From positions 620,001-684,000 of the forward strand of contig NZ_CP051884.1 of NCBI RefSeq assembly GCF_012931845.1: DNA of 64,000 nucleotides, read 5' to 3'. The first letter of the stretch is position 1; each line of letters starts with the position of its first letter. Shown one piece after another: positions 16,799-24,673 of the stretch. The DNA is from Cellulomonas taurus. GTDB lineage: Bacteria > Actinomycetota > Actinomycetes > Actinomycetales > Cellulomonadaceae. The notes under the pieces were generated by a model that ran no database searches, was not told the DNA's origin, and saw only the letters and a program-made list of their open reading frames with translations. A program made the position numbers and the translations under genes.

Positions 16799-16926
16799 GG
16801 CGGGCGTATCGGCGCGGGCCGTCCGGGTGATGAGGGCGCCGGAGCACCCGGTTCCGCTCACCGGTTCCGGGCCGGGGTGGTGCCACCTGTGCCCGGTCGA
16901 CTGGAGAGGTCGAAGGTCCCGAATCG

Positions 16927-17343
16927 TCAGCCGACGAACAGGCAGAACGGGTGTCCGGCCGGATCGGCGAACACCCGCAGGGGCTCCTCCGGATCGTCCG
17001 ACCGGTCCCGCAGCAGCCGGGCGCCGAGCTCGACCGCCCGTCGACTGTGCTGATCGAGCTCGTCGGTGCTGGTCACGGTGATGTCGAGGTGCAGCTGCTG
17101 CGGGACATCCGGGTCGGGCCAGGTCGTGGCCGCCAGCTCCGGCACGTACTGGAAGGCGAGCGGGACGGCGCCGGTCAGCACCAGCCAGTCGGCGCCGTTC
17201 GGATCCGGCTCACCGTCGGCCGGTGGCTCGTCGCCGGGTCGGTAGCTCAGGCCGAGCAGTGCGCGGTAGAACTCGGCGAGCCCGCGCGGATCCGTGGTGT
17301 CCAGGACGGTCTGGACCACCGTGGGAAAGGACCGATCGGTCAT
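16927..17343 (-). CDS. VOC-fold (glyoxalase-like) protein
   Basis: A 138-residue protein of the vicinal-oxygen-chelate superfamily, glyoxalase-like subgroup. The first beta-alpha-beta unit reads [26 protein letters not shown] and the second contains [27 protein letters not shown], ending in [15 protein letters not shown]. The HLDI His and later residues could be metal ligands, but this subgroup is functionally undefined (glyoxalase, dioxygenase and resistance proteins share the fold). It stands alone, divergent from glmU with 175 bases between starts. No function is assigned beyond the fold. Confidence 0.82.
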   Translation of the reverse strand: MTDRSFPTVVQTVLDTTDPRGLAEFYRALLGLSYRPGDEPPADGEPDPNGADWLVLTGAVPLAFQYVPELAATTWPDPDVPQQLHLDITVTSTDELDQHSRRAVELGARLLRDRSDDPEEPLRVFADPAGHPFCLFVG

Positions 17344-17441
17344 GGTGACGCTCCCGGTGTCGGGTCCCCGGCGGCGAGTCGCGCCGGTCGCTGAAGTTCC
17401 ATCGTCGGACCTTCGGGCACGGAACGCATCGGCAGCGGCGG

Positions 17442-17447
17442 TAGAGT
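17442..17447 (+). promoter_or_regulatory. Possible -10 element for glmU
   Basis: TAGAGT lies 72 bases before the glmU GTG start in the 175-base gap between the divergent VOC gene and glmU. It fits an actinobacterial -10; no convincing -35 is seen. Nothing else is recognised in this gap. Confidence 0.35.
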
Positions 17448-17518
17448 GCGTGAACGCACGCCATCCCACTCTCGTGACCGTCTCGGGTCGCGGGCAGAAT
17501 CGACGGGAGCACCCACAG

Positions 17519-19156
17519 GTGACCACCCCCCGCCCCGCTGCGGTCGTGGTCCTCGCCGCAGGCGAGGGCACCCGGATGAAGTCGTCCACCCCCAAGGTCC
17601 TGCACACCCTCGCGGGCCGGAGCATGCTCGGTCATGCGCTGGCCGCCGCGCAGGCGCTGGACCCGTTGCGCACCGCGGTGGTGGTCCGGCACGAGCGTGA
17701 TCGGGTCGCCGAGCACGCCCGGTCGCTGGACTCCGCCGTCCTGATCGCCGACCAGGACGAGATCCCCGGCACCGGCCGCGCCGTGCAGTGCGCGCTCTCG
17801 GTGCTGGACTCCGCCGCCCAGGCCGACGCCGCCTCCCGCGAGGACGGTCCGGGCCAGCCCGGTTCCGCCGCCGGGGTGCTGGTGGAGGGCCCGGTGGTGG
17901 TGCTGGCCGGTGACATCCCGCTGCTGGACGGCGAGACGCTGGCCGAGCTCCTGGCGGCGCACGCGGCCGACGGCAACGCCGTCACCGTGCTGACCACCGA
18001 GGTGCCGGAGCCGACCGGGTACGGCCGGATCATCCGCGGCGCCGAGGGTGACCTGGAGTCGATCGTCGAGGAGAAGGACGCCACTCCTGAGCAGCGCGCC
18101 GTCACCGAGATCAACTCCTCGGTGTACGTCTTCGACGCGGCCGTCCTGCGCGGCGCCTTCGGCCGACTCGGCCGGGACAACGCCCAGGGCGAGGTCTACC
18201 TCACCGACGTGATCCAGATCGCCCGCACCGACGGTGGCCGGGTCCGTGCTCTGCGCACCGACGACCCGGTGCTGGTCGAGGGCGTCAACGACCGGGCCCA
18301 GCTGGCCGTCCTGCGTGCCGAGCTGAACCGCCGGATCCTGGACGACTGGATGCGCGAGGGCGTGACCATCGTCGACCCGGCCACCACCTGGATCGACGTG
18401 GACGTGGACCTGTCCCGCGACGTCACCCTGCTGCCCGGCACCCAGCTGCACGGGGCGACCAGCATCGGTGCGGGCGCGACCATCGGCCCGGACACCACGC
18501 TGACCGACGTCGAGGTGCACGACCGCGCCACGATCATCCGCACCCACGGGTCGCTCGCGGTGATCGGCGAGGACGCGCTGGTCGGGCCGTTCGCCTACCT
18601 GCGCCCGGGCACCGTGCTCGGCGAGCGGGGCAAGATCGGCACCTTCGTCGAGACCAAGAACGCCGAGATCGGCGCCGGGTCCAAGGTGCCGCACCTGTCC
18701 TACGTCGGTGACGCCACGATCGGCGTGGAGACGAACATCGGCGCCGCCAGCGTGTTCGTGAACTACGACGGTGTGCGCAAGCACCGCACCACCATCGGCT
18801 CCTACGCCCGCACCGGGTCGGACAACATGTTCGTCGCGCCGGTCACGGTGGGCGACGGTGCCTACACCGGTGCCGGTTCGGTGATCCGGCACGACGTGCC
18901 CTCCGGCGCCCTGGCGGTCAGTGCAGGGTCGCAGCGGAACATCGACGGCTGGGTGGTGCGCAACCGCCCCGGCACCCCGGCGGCCGACGCCGCTGCCGCC
19001 GCCGTGGACCCGGATGCCGGGCTGTCCCCGCAGGCGCGGGCCGAGCGCGAGCGTGCCGGCCAGGCGGCCAGCACCCAGGCGCCCACCCCGCCGCCGGAAC
19101 TGCCGCAGCACAGCCCGAAGAAGCACGACACCGCCACGGAGGACAACGCACGATGA
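17519..19156 (+). CDS. glmU: Bifunctional GlmU: GlcNAc-1-phosphate uridylyltransferase / glucosamine-1-phosphate acetyltransferase
   Basis: GlmU makes UDP-N-acetylglucosamine for peptidoglycan and surface polymers. The N-terminal pyrophosphorylase domain begins with [23 protein letters not shown]. The C-terminal left-handed beta-helix holds hexapeptide repeats and the acetyltransferase site around [23 protein letters not shown] and [10 protein letters not shown]. At 545 residues it is longer than usual: there is an insert near residues 100-120 ([17 protein letters not shown]) and a charged Pro/Ala-rich tail of about 50 residues after PDAGLSPQ. The GTG at 17519 follows GACGGGAG. It overlaps prs by four bases, a classic pairing. 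UDP-GlcNAc supply also serves the polysaccharide cluster downstream. Confidence 0.96.
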   Translation: MTTPRPAAVVVLAAGEGTRMKSSTPKVLHTLAGRSMLGHALAAAQALDPLRTAVVVRHERDRVAEHARSLDSAVLIADQDEIPGTGRAVQCALSVLDSAAQADAASREDGPGQPGSAAGVLVEGPVVVLAGDIPLLDGETLAELLAAHAADGNAVTVLTTEVPEPTGYGRIIRGAEGDLESIVEEKDATPEQRAVTEINSSVYVFDAAVLRGAFGRLGRDNAQGEVYLTDVIQIARTDGGRVRALRTDDPVLVEGVNDRAQLAVLRAELNRRILDDWMREGVTIVDPATTWIDVDVDLSRDVTLLPGTQLHGATSIGAGATIGPDTTLTDVEVHDRATIIRTHGSLAVIGEDALVGPFAYLRPGTVLGERGKIGTFVETKNAEIGAGSKVPHLSYVGDATIGVETNIGAASVFVNYDGVRKHRTTIGSYARTGSDNMFVAPVTVGDGAYTGAGSVIRHDVPSGALAVSAGSQRNIDGWVVRNRPGTPAADAAAAAVDPDAGLSPQARAERERAGQAASTQAPTPPPELPQHSPKKHDTATEDNAR

Positions 19157-20136
19157 CTGGGTCGATCGAGCAGACCGAGGAGAAGCGCCTCGTCCTGGTG
19201 TCCGGGCGGGCACACCCCGAGCTGGCCACCGCGGTGGCGGAGAGCCTGGACACCGAGCTCCTGCCCACCACGGCGTACGACTTCGCCAACGGCGAGATCT
19301 ACGTGCGCTTCGCCGAGTCGGTCCGTGGCGCTGACGTGTTCGCGCTGCAGAGCCACGCGGCGTCGATCAACCAGTGGGTGATGGAACACCTGCTGATGGT
19401 GGACGCGCTCAAGCGGGCATCGGCCAAGACCATCACCGTGATCGCCCCGTTCTACGGCTACGCCCGGCAGGACAAGAAGCACCGTGGGCGTGAGCCGATC
19501 TCGGCCCGGCTGATGGCCGACCTGTTCAAGACCGCCGGTGCCGACCGGCTGATGAGCGTCGACCTGCACGCCGCGCAGATCCAGGGCTTCTTCGACGGCC
19601 CGGTGGACCACCTGTGGGCGATGCCGATCCTGACCGACTACGTGCGCAGCCGGGTCGACGTGCAGAACGTGACCGTGGTGTCCCCGGACGCCGGGCGCAT
19701 CCGGGTGGCCGAGCTGTGGGCGCAGAAGCTCGGCGGCGGCCCGCTGGCGTTCGTGCACAAGTCGCGCGACATCAACCAGCCGAACAAGACCGTGGCGAAC
19801 CGGGTGGTCGGCGACGTCGAGGGCCGGACCTGCGTGCTGGTCGACGACCTGATCGACACCGCCGGCACCATCACCGGTGCGGTCCGGGTGCTGCTGGACG
19901 CCGGGGCCAAGGACGTGATCGTGGCCGCGACCCACGGCGTGCTCTCCGACCCGGCCGCCGACCGGTTGCAGCAGTGCGGTGCCCGCGAGGTGATCGTGAC
20001 CGACACCCTGCCGATCCCGGAGGAGCACCGGTTCCCGAAGCTGACGGTGCTGTCCATCGCCCCGCTGCTGGGCCGGGCGATCCGCGAGGTCTTCGACGAC
20101 GGCTCGGTGACCTCCCTCTTCGACGGCCGCGCCTGA
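19153..20136 (+). CDS. prs: Ribose-phosphate pyrophosphokinase (PRPP synthase)
   Basis: A 327-residue class I PRPP synthase converting ribose-5-phosphate and ATP to PRPP for nucleotide, His and Trp synthesis and for decaprenyl-phosphoarabinose precursors. The ATP/metal region [22 protein letters not shown], the [19 protein letters not shown] stretch and the PRPP-binding loop [18 protein letters not shown] are all present. Length and motifs are normal. It is translationally coupled to glmU and followed by about 400 bases without a gene that hold a dispersed repeat. Confidence 0.97.
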   Translation: MTGSIEQTEEKRLVLVSGRAHPELATAVAESLDTELLPTTAYDFANGEIYVRFAESVRGADVFALQSHAASINQWVMEHLLMVDALKRASAKTITVIAPFYGYARQDKKHRGREPISARLMADLFKTAGADRLMSVDLHAAQIQGFFDGPVDHLWAMPILTDYVRSRVDVQNVTVVSPDAGRIRVAELWAQKLGGGPLAFVHKSRDINQPNKTVANRVVGDVEGRTCVLVDDLIDTAGTITGAVRVLLDAGAKDVIVAATHGVLSDPAADRLQQCGAREVIVTDTLPIPEEHRFPKLTVLSIAPLLGRAIREVFDDGSVTSLFDGRA

Positions 20137-20180
20137 CCCAGCCCCAGCCCAGCTGACCGAACGCCCTCGCGGCGCGCTGA

Positions 20181-20271
20181 CCGAGGTCGGCACTTCCGCC
20201 CCGATCGGGGCTAGCGAAGTGCCGACCTCGGGCGCGTACCGCCGACTTCGGGCGCGTACTGCCGACTTCGG
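20181..20271 (-). repeat. Composite dispersed repeat, copy A
   Basis: Read on the minus strand this copy has units CCGAAGTCGGCAGT and CCGAAGTCGGCGGT spaced 20 bases apart (GTACGCGC between them), then CCGAGGTCGGCACTTC, a 19-base spacer containing CCCCGATCGGGG, and an inverted unit GAAGTGCCGACCTCGG. The last two units form perfect 16-base inverted arms (20181-20196 and 20216-20231) able to make a strong hairpin after prs. Copies B (35502-35574) and C (50969-51100) have the same layout. The 403-base gap 20137-20539 has no gene. Confidence 0.8.
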
Positions 20272-20377
20272 CTGGCCGCCGAACCCGGGCGCGGAGGGCG
20301 GCTCGGGGCTGCTCGGGGGACCGGGGCCGGTGGGAGCGAGCCGGTCGGGCCGGGTGAAAGCGGGCCGGGCGGACTGG

Positions 20378-20383
20378 TAGGAT
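20378..20383 (+). promoter_or_regulatory. rplY: Probable -10 element of rplY
   Basis: TAGGAT (20378-20383) lies about 160 bases before the rplY start; upstream is GGGTGAAAGCGGGCC (20352-20366), a 12-of-15 match to the box found at polysaccharide promoters, and GGGCGGACTGG, which also recurs after that box at 21898. The roughly 150-base leader between this -10 and the start begins with TTGCCTCGGCGAGGG, a short hairpin, and could carry autoregulation as in other ribosomal protein genes (inference). Confidence 0.4.
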
Positions 20384-20539
20384 CGGGAAGTTGCCTCGGC
20401 GAGGGACGTTGGGCGGGGACGGTCCGAGTGGCCGACCTGCTGGTCCGTGATCGACAGGGTGGATGCCTCCGTGTTTCCCCGTCTGTCGTGCCGCGTCGAG
20501 GCCAACCGCCTTCGCCACCAGAACGCATCAGGAGTCATC

Positions 20540-21127
20540 ATGTCCGAGGTCAAGCTCGTCGCCACCGCCCGTTCCGAGTTCGGCAAGGGCGCCGCCCGCC
20601 GTCTGCGCCGGGCCAACCAGATCCCCGCCGTCCTGTACGGGCACGGCACCGACCCGGTGCACGTCTCGCTGCCGGGCCACGCCACGATGATGGCGCTGAA
20701 GCAGGCCAACGCCCTGTTCACCATCGAGCTGGACGGCACCGACACCCTGGCGATCGCCAAGGACGTGCAGCGTGACCCGGTCCGCCAGATCATCGAGCAC
20801 GTCGACCTGCTGCTGGTCCGCAAGGGCGAGAAGGTCGAGGTCGAGGTCCCGGTGACCGTCGTCGGCGAGTCCGCCCCCGGCACCATCCACATCGTGGAGA
20901 CCCAGAACGTGGCCCTGGAGGCCGAGGCGACCCACCTGCCGCAGCACGTCGAGGTGAACATCGACGGCCTGGAGGCCGGTGCGCAGGTCACCGCCGCCGA
21001 CCTGACCCTGCCGCAGGGCACCTCGCTGGTGACCGACGCCGAGATCGTCATGGTCGCGATCGCCGTGCCGCGCTCCGAGGCCGCTGACGACGCCGCCGAG
21101 GAGTCCGCCGAGGCCGCCGCGGAGTGA
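20540..21127 (+). CDS. rplY: 50S ribosomal protein L25/general stress protein Ctc
   Basis: A 195-residue L25/TL5/Ctc protein that binds 5S rRNA. The N-terminal L25 domain (residues 1-92) reads VKLVATARSEFGKGAARRLRR, then IPAVLYGHG, and the longer Ctc C-terminal beta domain begins near VEVEVPVTVVGESAPG. An Ala/Glu-rich acidic tail (AADDAAEESAEAAAE) ends it. The start at 20540 follows CAGGAG at proper spacing; upstream in-frame ATGs lack similarity. The position between prs and pth is conserved in Actinobacteria. Confidence 0.95.
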   Translation: MSEVKLVATARSEFGKGAARRLRRANQIPAVLYGHGTDPVHVSLPGHATMMALKQANALFTIELDGTDTLAIAKDVQRDPVRQIIEHVDLLLVRKGEKVEVEVPVTVVGESAPGTIHIVETQNVALEAEATHLPQHVEVNIDGLEAGAQVTAADLTLPQGTSLVTDAEIVMVAIAVPRSEAADDAAEESAEAAAE

Positions 21128-21175
21128 TCCGCCCCGGCGTGTGCTGAGTGGGGCGACCACTCCGCGTCGAACCCA

Positions 21176-21208
21176 GGACGCCCGGTACCGTGCAGGTGCC
21201 GGGCGTCC
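21176..21208 (+). terminator. Hairpin terminator between rplY and pth
   Basis: GGACGCCCGGTACC and GGTGCCGGGCGTCC (one mismatch) close a five-base loop, 48 bases after the rplY stop and 34 bases before pth. No T-run follows. It may attenuate rather than end transcription, since pth has little room for its own promoter. Confidence 0.6.
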
Positions 21209-21242
21209 GGCATGTCTGGACCCGATTCTCCGAGGGAGCACG

Positions 21243-21860
21243 ATGAGCGAGGGACGCTGGCTGGTGGTCGGCCTGGGCAACCCCGGACCGCAGTACGCCG
21301 GGAACCGGCACAACGTCGGGCAGATGGTGCTGGACGAGCTGGCCCGTCGGGTGTCGACCACCTTCTCCACCAAGGGTGGTGGGCTGTTGTCCCGACGACC
21401 GCAGGCGGCGACGGCCGAGGTTCGGGTCGGCGTGCTGCCGGGCGGCGCGCCGGGTCCGCGGGCGGTGCTGGCGAAGCCGGGCACGTTCATGAACACCTCG
21501 GGTGGTCCGGTCTCCGGGTTGGCGCAGTACTACGACATCCCGGCGGACCGGGTGGTGATGGTCCACGACGAGATGGACATCCCATTCGGCGCCGTGCGGC
21601 TCAAGCGCGGTGGTGGCGAGGGCGGCCACAACGGCCTGCGGGACACCAGCAAGGCCCTGGGCACCAAGGACTACCTGCGGGTGCGGGTCGGGGTGGGGCG
21701 ACCGCCGGGGCGTCAGGACCCGGCCGACTTCGTGTTGAAGGACTTCGGTGCCGCCGAGCGCAAGGAACTGCCGTTCCTGCTGGACGACGCGGCGGACGCG
21801 GTGGAGCTGCTGATCACGGAGGGTCTGGAGAAGGCGCAGCTGCGCTTCCACTCCAAGTAA
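21243..21860 (+). CDS. pth: Peptidyl-tRNA hydrolase
   Basis: A 205-residue Pth that recycles peptidyl-tRNA released from stalled ribosomes. The family signature begins VVGLGNPGPQYAGNRHNVGQMVLDEL, with the catalytic His in the RHNVG motif; KPGTFMNTSGG, MVHDEMDIPFG (catalytic Asp) and GGGEGGHNGLRD follow. A slightly long loop (SRRPQAATAEVRVGVLPGGAPG) is inserted near residue 55. Start ATG 21243 follows CGAGGGAGC. It is the last gene of the conserved glmU-prs-rplY-pth block; the polysaccharide cluster starts 100 bases later. Confidence 0.96.
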   Translation: MSEGRWLVVGLGNPGPQYAGNRHNVGQMVLDELARRVSTTFSTKGGGLLSRRPQAATAEVRVGVLPGGAPGPRAVLAKPGTFMNTSGGPVSGLAQYYDIPADRVVMVHDEMDIPFGAVRLKRGGGEGGHNGLRDTSKALGTKDYLRVRVGVGRPPGRQDPADFVLKDFGAAERKELPFLLDDAADAVELLITEGLEKAQLRFHSK

Positions 21861-21878
21861 CCCATACGGGTGCGAAAG

Positions 21879-21928
21879 GGGTGAAAACGGACAGATAGGG
21901 CGGACTGGGACAAACCTGCTGATATAGC
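21879..21928 (+). promoter_or_regulatory. Polysaccharide-cluster promoter with GGGTGAAAACGGACA box
   Basis: The 15-mer GGGTGAAAACGGACA (21879-21893) is followed after seven bases by CGGACT (21901-21906, -35 position) and then TATAGC (21923-21928, -10), 32 bases before the first polysaccharide gene. The same 15-mer, with CGGA at the same +8 offset and a -10 candidate at +31, occurs at 46666. This places the box at about -57 to -43, typical of an activator site. A shorter GGGTGCGAAA precedes it. The regulator is unknown. Confidence 0.6.
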
Positions 21929-21960
21929 CTCGCGGCGTCACCGAGGTTTCAGGGGTCCCC

Positions 21961-23541
21961 ATGAGCTTGCTCGACGATCAGGACGTGCCGCGCACCGCGC
22001 GCGCCGCCGATCCCACGGTCCCGGCCACCGCCGTCGAGACGCCGCCGAGCGGACTTCCGCTGGATCCGGCCGACCGGCGGCGGAGCAGTCAGGGACCGCG
22101 GCTGTCCTGGGCGTCGGACAAGCCCTTCCAGCCGCCGCTGCCCGGCGCCGCGCCCTCGGACTGGCGCAGCCAGCACGGCAGCTACCAGGTCGAGACCCTG
22201 TCCCGTGACCTGGTGCTCGCCACCGGTATCCCGACCCTCCTGCTGTTCCTGATGCACGGCGTGAGCCTGTTGCAGCTCAGCTGGGGCGTGATGATCGGGG
22301 TGCTGTTCGTCGCGATGACCGCCGTCGAGCGCGGCTACGACCGTCAGGTGATCGGCGACGGGCACCTGGAGTTCGAGGCGGTGCTGCGCGGCGGGGTGCT
22401 GACGGCCGCCGGGCTGGCGCTGCTGGCAGTTGGTGCGGACGTCGACGTGCCGCGCACCATCGTCTTCGCCGCGCTGCCCCTGGTCGTGCTGGTGCTGGCC
22501 GCCTCCCGGCACCTGGCCCGCCGGTCGCTGCACAAGCGGCGGGCGGCCGGGGAGTCGATGCGCCGCACCCTGGTGGTCGGCGACGCCGGATCGATCACCG
22601 GGGTGGTCGAGGACCTGCGCGGGCTGCCGCAGCACGGGTACCAGATCGCCGGTGTGTGCGTGCCTTCCTTCGACGGTCCACTGCCGGGGCTCGGGGTGCC
22701 GGTGCTGGGCACGGTCTCCGATGTGGTGCAGGTGGCGGTCGACGGTCGGTTCGACGTGGTGATCGTCACCGGGTCCGAGCTGTCCGGCCAGGCACTGCGC
22801 CGACTGTCCTGGGCCTTGCAGCGCACCCACACCGAGCTGGTCGTCGCACCGGGCATCGTGGAGGTGTTCGGGCCGCGGGTCAGCCTGGAACCCACCGCCG
22901 GGCTGTCGCTGATCCACGTGAACGCGGCCGAGGCCCGGCGCTCCCGGATCGTGGCCAAGCGGGTGGTGGACACCGCCTCGGCGCTGGGCGGTCTGCTGGT
23001 GCTGGCACCGGTGCTGGTGGTGATCGCCATCGCGGTGAAGGTGACCAGCCCGGGCCCGGTGCTGTTCCGCCAGGTGCGGGTCGGCAAGGAGGGCCGCGAG
23101 TTCTCGATGCTGAAGTTCCGCAGCATGGTGGTCGACGCGGAGAAGCAGCTCGCCGAGCTCCGGGACGCGAACCAGGCCGACGGTCCGCTGTTCAAGCTGG
23201 ACCACGACCCCCGGATCACCCGGATCGGCCACTTCCTGCGCCGGCACTCCCTGGACGAACTGCCCCAGCTGTTCAACGTCGTGCGGGGCGACATGGCACT
23301 GGTCGGTCCCCGGCCGCCGCTGCCGCACGAGGTGGCGGTGTACCGCGAGTCGGTCCGCCGTCGTCTGCTGGTCAAGCCCGGCCTGACCGGACTGTGGCAG
23401 GTCAGCGGCCGCGCCGACCTCCCGTGGGAGGAAGCGGTGAAGCTGGACCTGCGCTACGTGGAGAACTGGTCGATCGCCTTCGACCTGATGATCCTGTGGC
23501 GGACGCTCGGTGTGGTGGTGAGCGGACATGGCGGCCGCTGA
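21961..23541 (+). CDS. Exopolysaccharide polyprenyl glycosylphosphotransferase (WbaP/CpsE/WcaJ type)
   Basis: A 526-residue membrane enzyme that starts the repeat unit by moving a sugar-1-phosphate from a nucleotide sugar to polyprenyl phosphate. After a proline-rich cytoplasmic N-terminus come four membrane helices (about residues 80-185), a Rossmann-like central domain (TLVVGDAGSITGVVEDL), a fifth helix (SALGGLLVLAPVLVVIAIAVKV) and the catalytic PF02397-type domain: SPGPVLFRQVRVGKEGREFSM, KFRSM, then RHSLDELPQLFNVVRGDMALVGPRPPL and KPGLTGLWQVSGRADL. It is the first gene of the cluster, just after the boxed promoter, and overlaps the next gene by 14 bases. The sugar (hexose or HexNAc) cannot be decided from sequence alone. 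Confidence 0.93.
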   Translation: MSLLDDQDVPRTARAADPTVPATAVETPPSGLPLDPADRRRSSQGPRLSWASDKPFQPPLPGAAPSDWRSQHGSYQVETLSRDLVLATGIPTLLLFLMHGVSLLQLSWGVMIGVLFVAMTAVERGYDRQVIGDGHLEFEAVLRGGVLTAAGLALLAVGADVDVPRTIVFAALPLVVLVLAASRHLARRSLHKRRAAGESMRRTLVVGDAGSITGVVEDLRGLPQHGYQIAGVCVPSFDGPLPGLGVPVLGTVSDVVQVAVDGRFDVVIVTGSELSGQALRRLSWALQRTHTELVVAPGIVEVFGPRVSLEPTAGLSLIHVNAAEARRSRIVAKRVVDTASALGGLLVLAPVLVVIAIAVKVTSPGPVLFRQVRVGKEGREFSMLKFRSMVVDAEKQLAELRDANQADGPLFKLDHDPRITRIGHFLRRHSLDELPQLFNVVRGDMALVGPRPPLPHEVAVYRESVRRRLLVKPGLTGLWQVSGRADLPWEEAVKLDLRYVENWSIAFDLMILWRTLGVVVSGHGGR

Positions 23542-24673
23542 GATCGCGCTGGCCCACGACTACGCGACCCAGCGCGGCGGCGCCGAACGGGTGGCGTTGA
23601 TGCTGGCGGACGCGTTCCCGGGCGCACCGATGTACACCACGCTGCACCACCCGGCCGGCACATTCCCCGAGTTCAGCGACCTGGATCTGCACACCTCTCC
23701 GCTGGACCGGATCGGGGTGCTGCGCCGCTCGCACCGCTGGGCGCTGCCGCTGCTGCCCGGCGCGGTGGACCGGACCCCGATCGACGCGGACCTGGTGCTG
23801 GCGTCGTCGACCGGCTGGGCGCACGGCTTCCCGGTGACCGGCCGCAAGGTGGTCTACTGCCACGCCCCGGCGCGCTGGCTCTACCAGGCCGAGCGGTATC
23901 TGGGCCGCGATGGTGGTCTCGGGCGCTGGGCGATGGGTCGGGCGTTGGGCGCTCTCGCCCCTCGGTTGCGGGCCTGGGACCAGCGGGCGGCGCGATCCGC
24001 CGACCGCTACCTGGCCAACTCCACGGTCACCGCACGGGCGGTCCGGGCGGTGTACGGGATCGAGGCCGAGGTGCTGCCGCCGCCGCCCGCGATGCTGCCG
24101 GACGGACCGGAGTCGCCGATGGCTGCGGTCGAGCCCGGCTTCCTGCTGTGCGTGGCGCGGCTGCTGCCGTACAAGAACGTGGACGTGGTGATCGAGGCGG
24201 TCCGGCGGATCCCCGGCGCACGGCTGGTGGTGGTCGGTGACGGTCCCGAGCGGTCGGCGCTGAGCGCCCGGGCAGCCGGTCTGCCCGGGGTGGTGCTGGC
24301 CGGCCGGGTGGACGACGCCCGGCTGCGCTGGCTGTACCGGCACTGCGCCGCCCTGGTCGCTGCCTCCTACGAGGACTACGGCCTGTCGCCGCTGGAGGCG
24401 GCCGCCTTCGGCCGTCCGTCGGTGGTCCTGCACGACGGCGGCTACCTGGACACGGTGCGCGGCGGGGAGACCGGCGAGTTCTTCGCGACGCCGACCCCCG
24501 AAGACATGGCCGCGTCCATCGACACCGCCCTCACCCGGAGCTGGGACGCCGATCTGCTCCGCACCCATGCCGAGTCCTTCGGCCTGCCCCGATTCGTCGC
24601 TCGGCTGCGTGCCGTCGCGGATGCCGAACTGGGCCGCCTCGCCGCCCCCGTTCCCACCCAGGAGACCCGATGA
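23528..24673 (+). CDS. Glycosyltransferase family 4 (WbaZ-like)
   Basis: A 381-residue GT-B retaining glycosyltransferase. The N-terminal ALAHDYATQRGGAERVALMLADAFP, the middle VVYCHAPARWLYQ and the nucleotide-sugar half (FLLCVARLLPYKNVDVVIEA, VVGDGPERSAL, EDYGLSPLEAAAFGRPSV) match GT4 mannosyl/rhamnosyl transferases such as WbaZ, with the E-x7-E motif around YEDYGLSPLEAA. It begins inside the end of the priming transferase gene and ends with an ATGA overlap to the Wzz-like gene, so it is probably the second enzyme acting on the lipid-linked sugar (inference). Confidence 0.9.
   Translation: MAAAEIALAHDYATQRGGAERVALMLADAFPGAPMYTTLHHPAGTFPEFSDLDLHTSPLDRIGVLRRSHRWALPLLPGAVDRTPIDADLVLASSTGWAHGFPVTGRKVVYCHAPARWLYQAERYLGRDGGLGRWAMGRALGALAPRLRAWDQRAARSADRYLANSTVTARAVRAVYGIEAEVLPPPPAMLPDGPESPMAAVEPGFLLCVARLLPYKNVDVVIEAVRRIPGARLVVVGDGPERSALSARAAGLPGVVLAGRVDDARLRWLYRHCAALVAASYEDYGLSPLEAAAFGRPSVVLHDGGYLDTVRGGETGEFFATPTPEDMAASIDTALTRSWDADLLRTHAESFGLPRFVARLRAVADAELGRLAAPVPTQETR

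Noticed and set aside
20181..20231. Reading the 16-bp inverted repeat after prs as an ordinary terminator only
   Set aside because: Its arms belong to a repeat family found at two other loci, one inside a coding frame, so a simple terminator label would miss the point; it may still terminate transcription.
20181..20271. CRISPR-like array because of the evenly spaced units
   Set aside because: Only three or four units of 14-16 bases with constant, not unique, spacers and one inverted unit; no cas genes.
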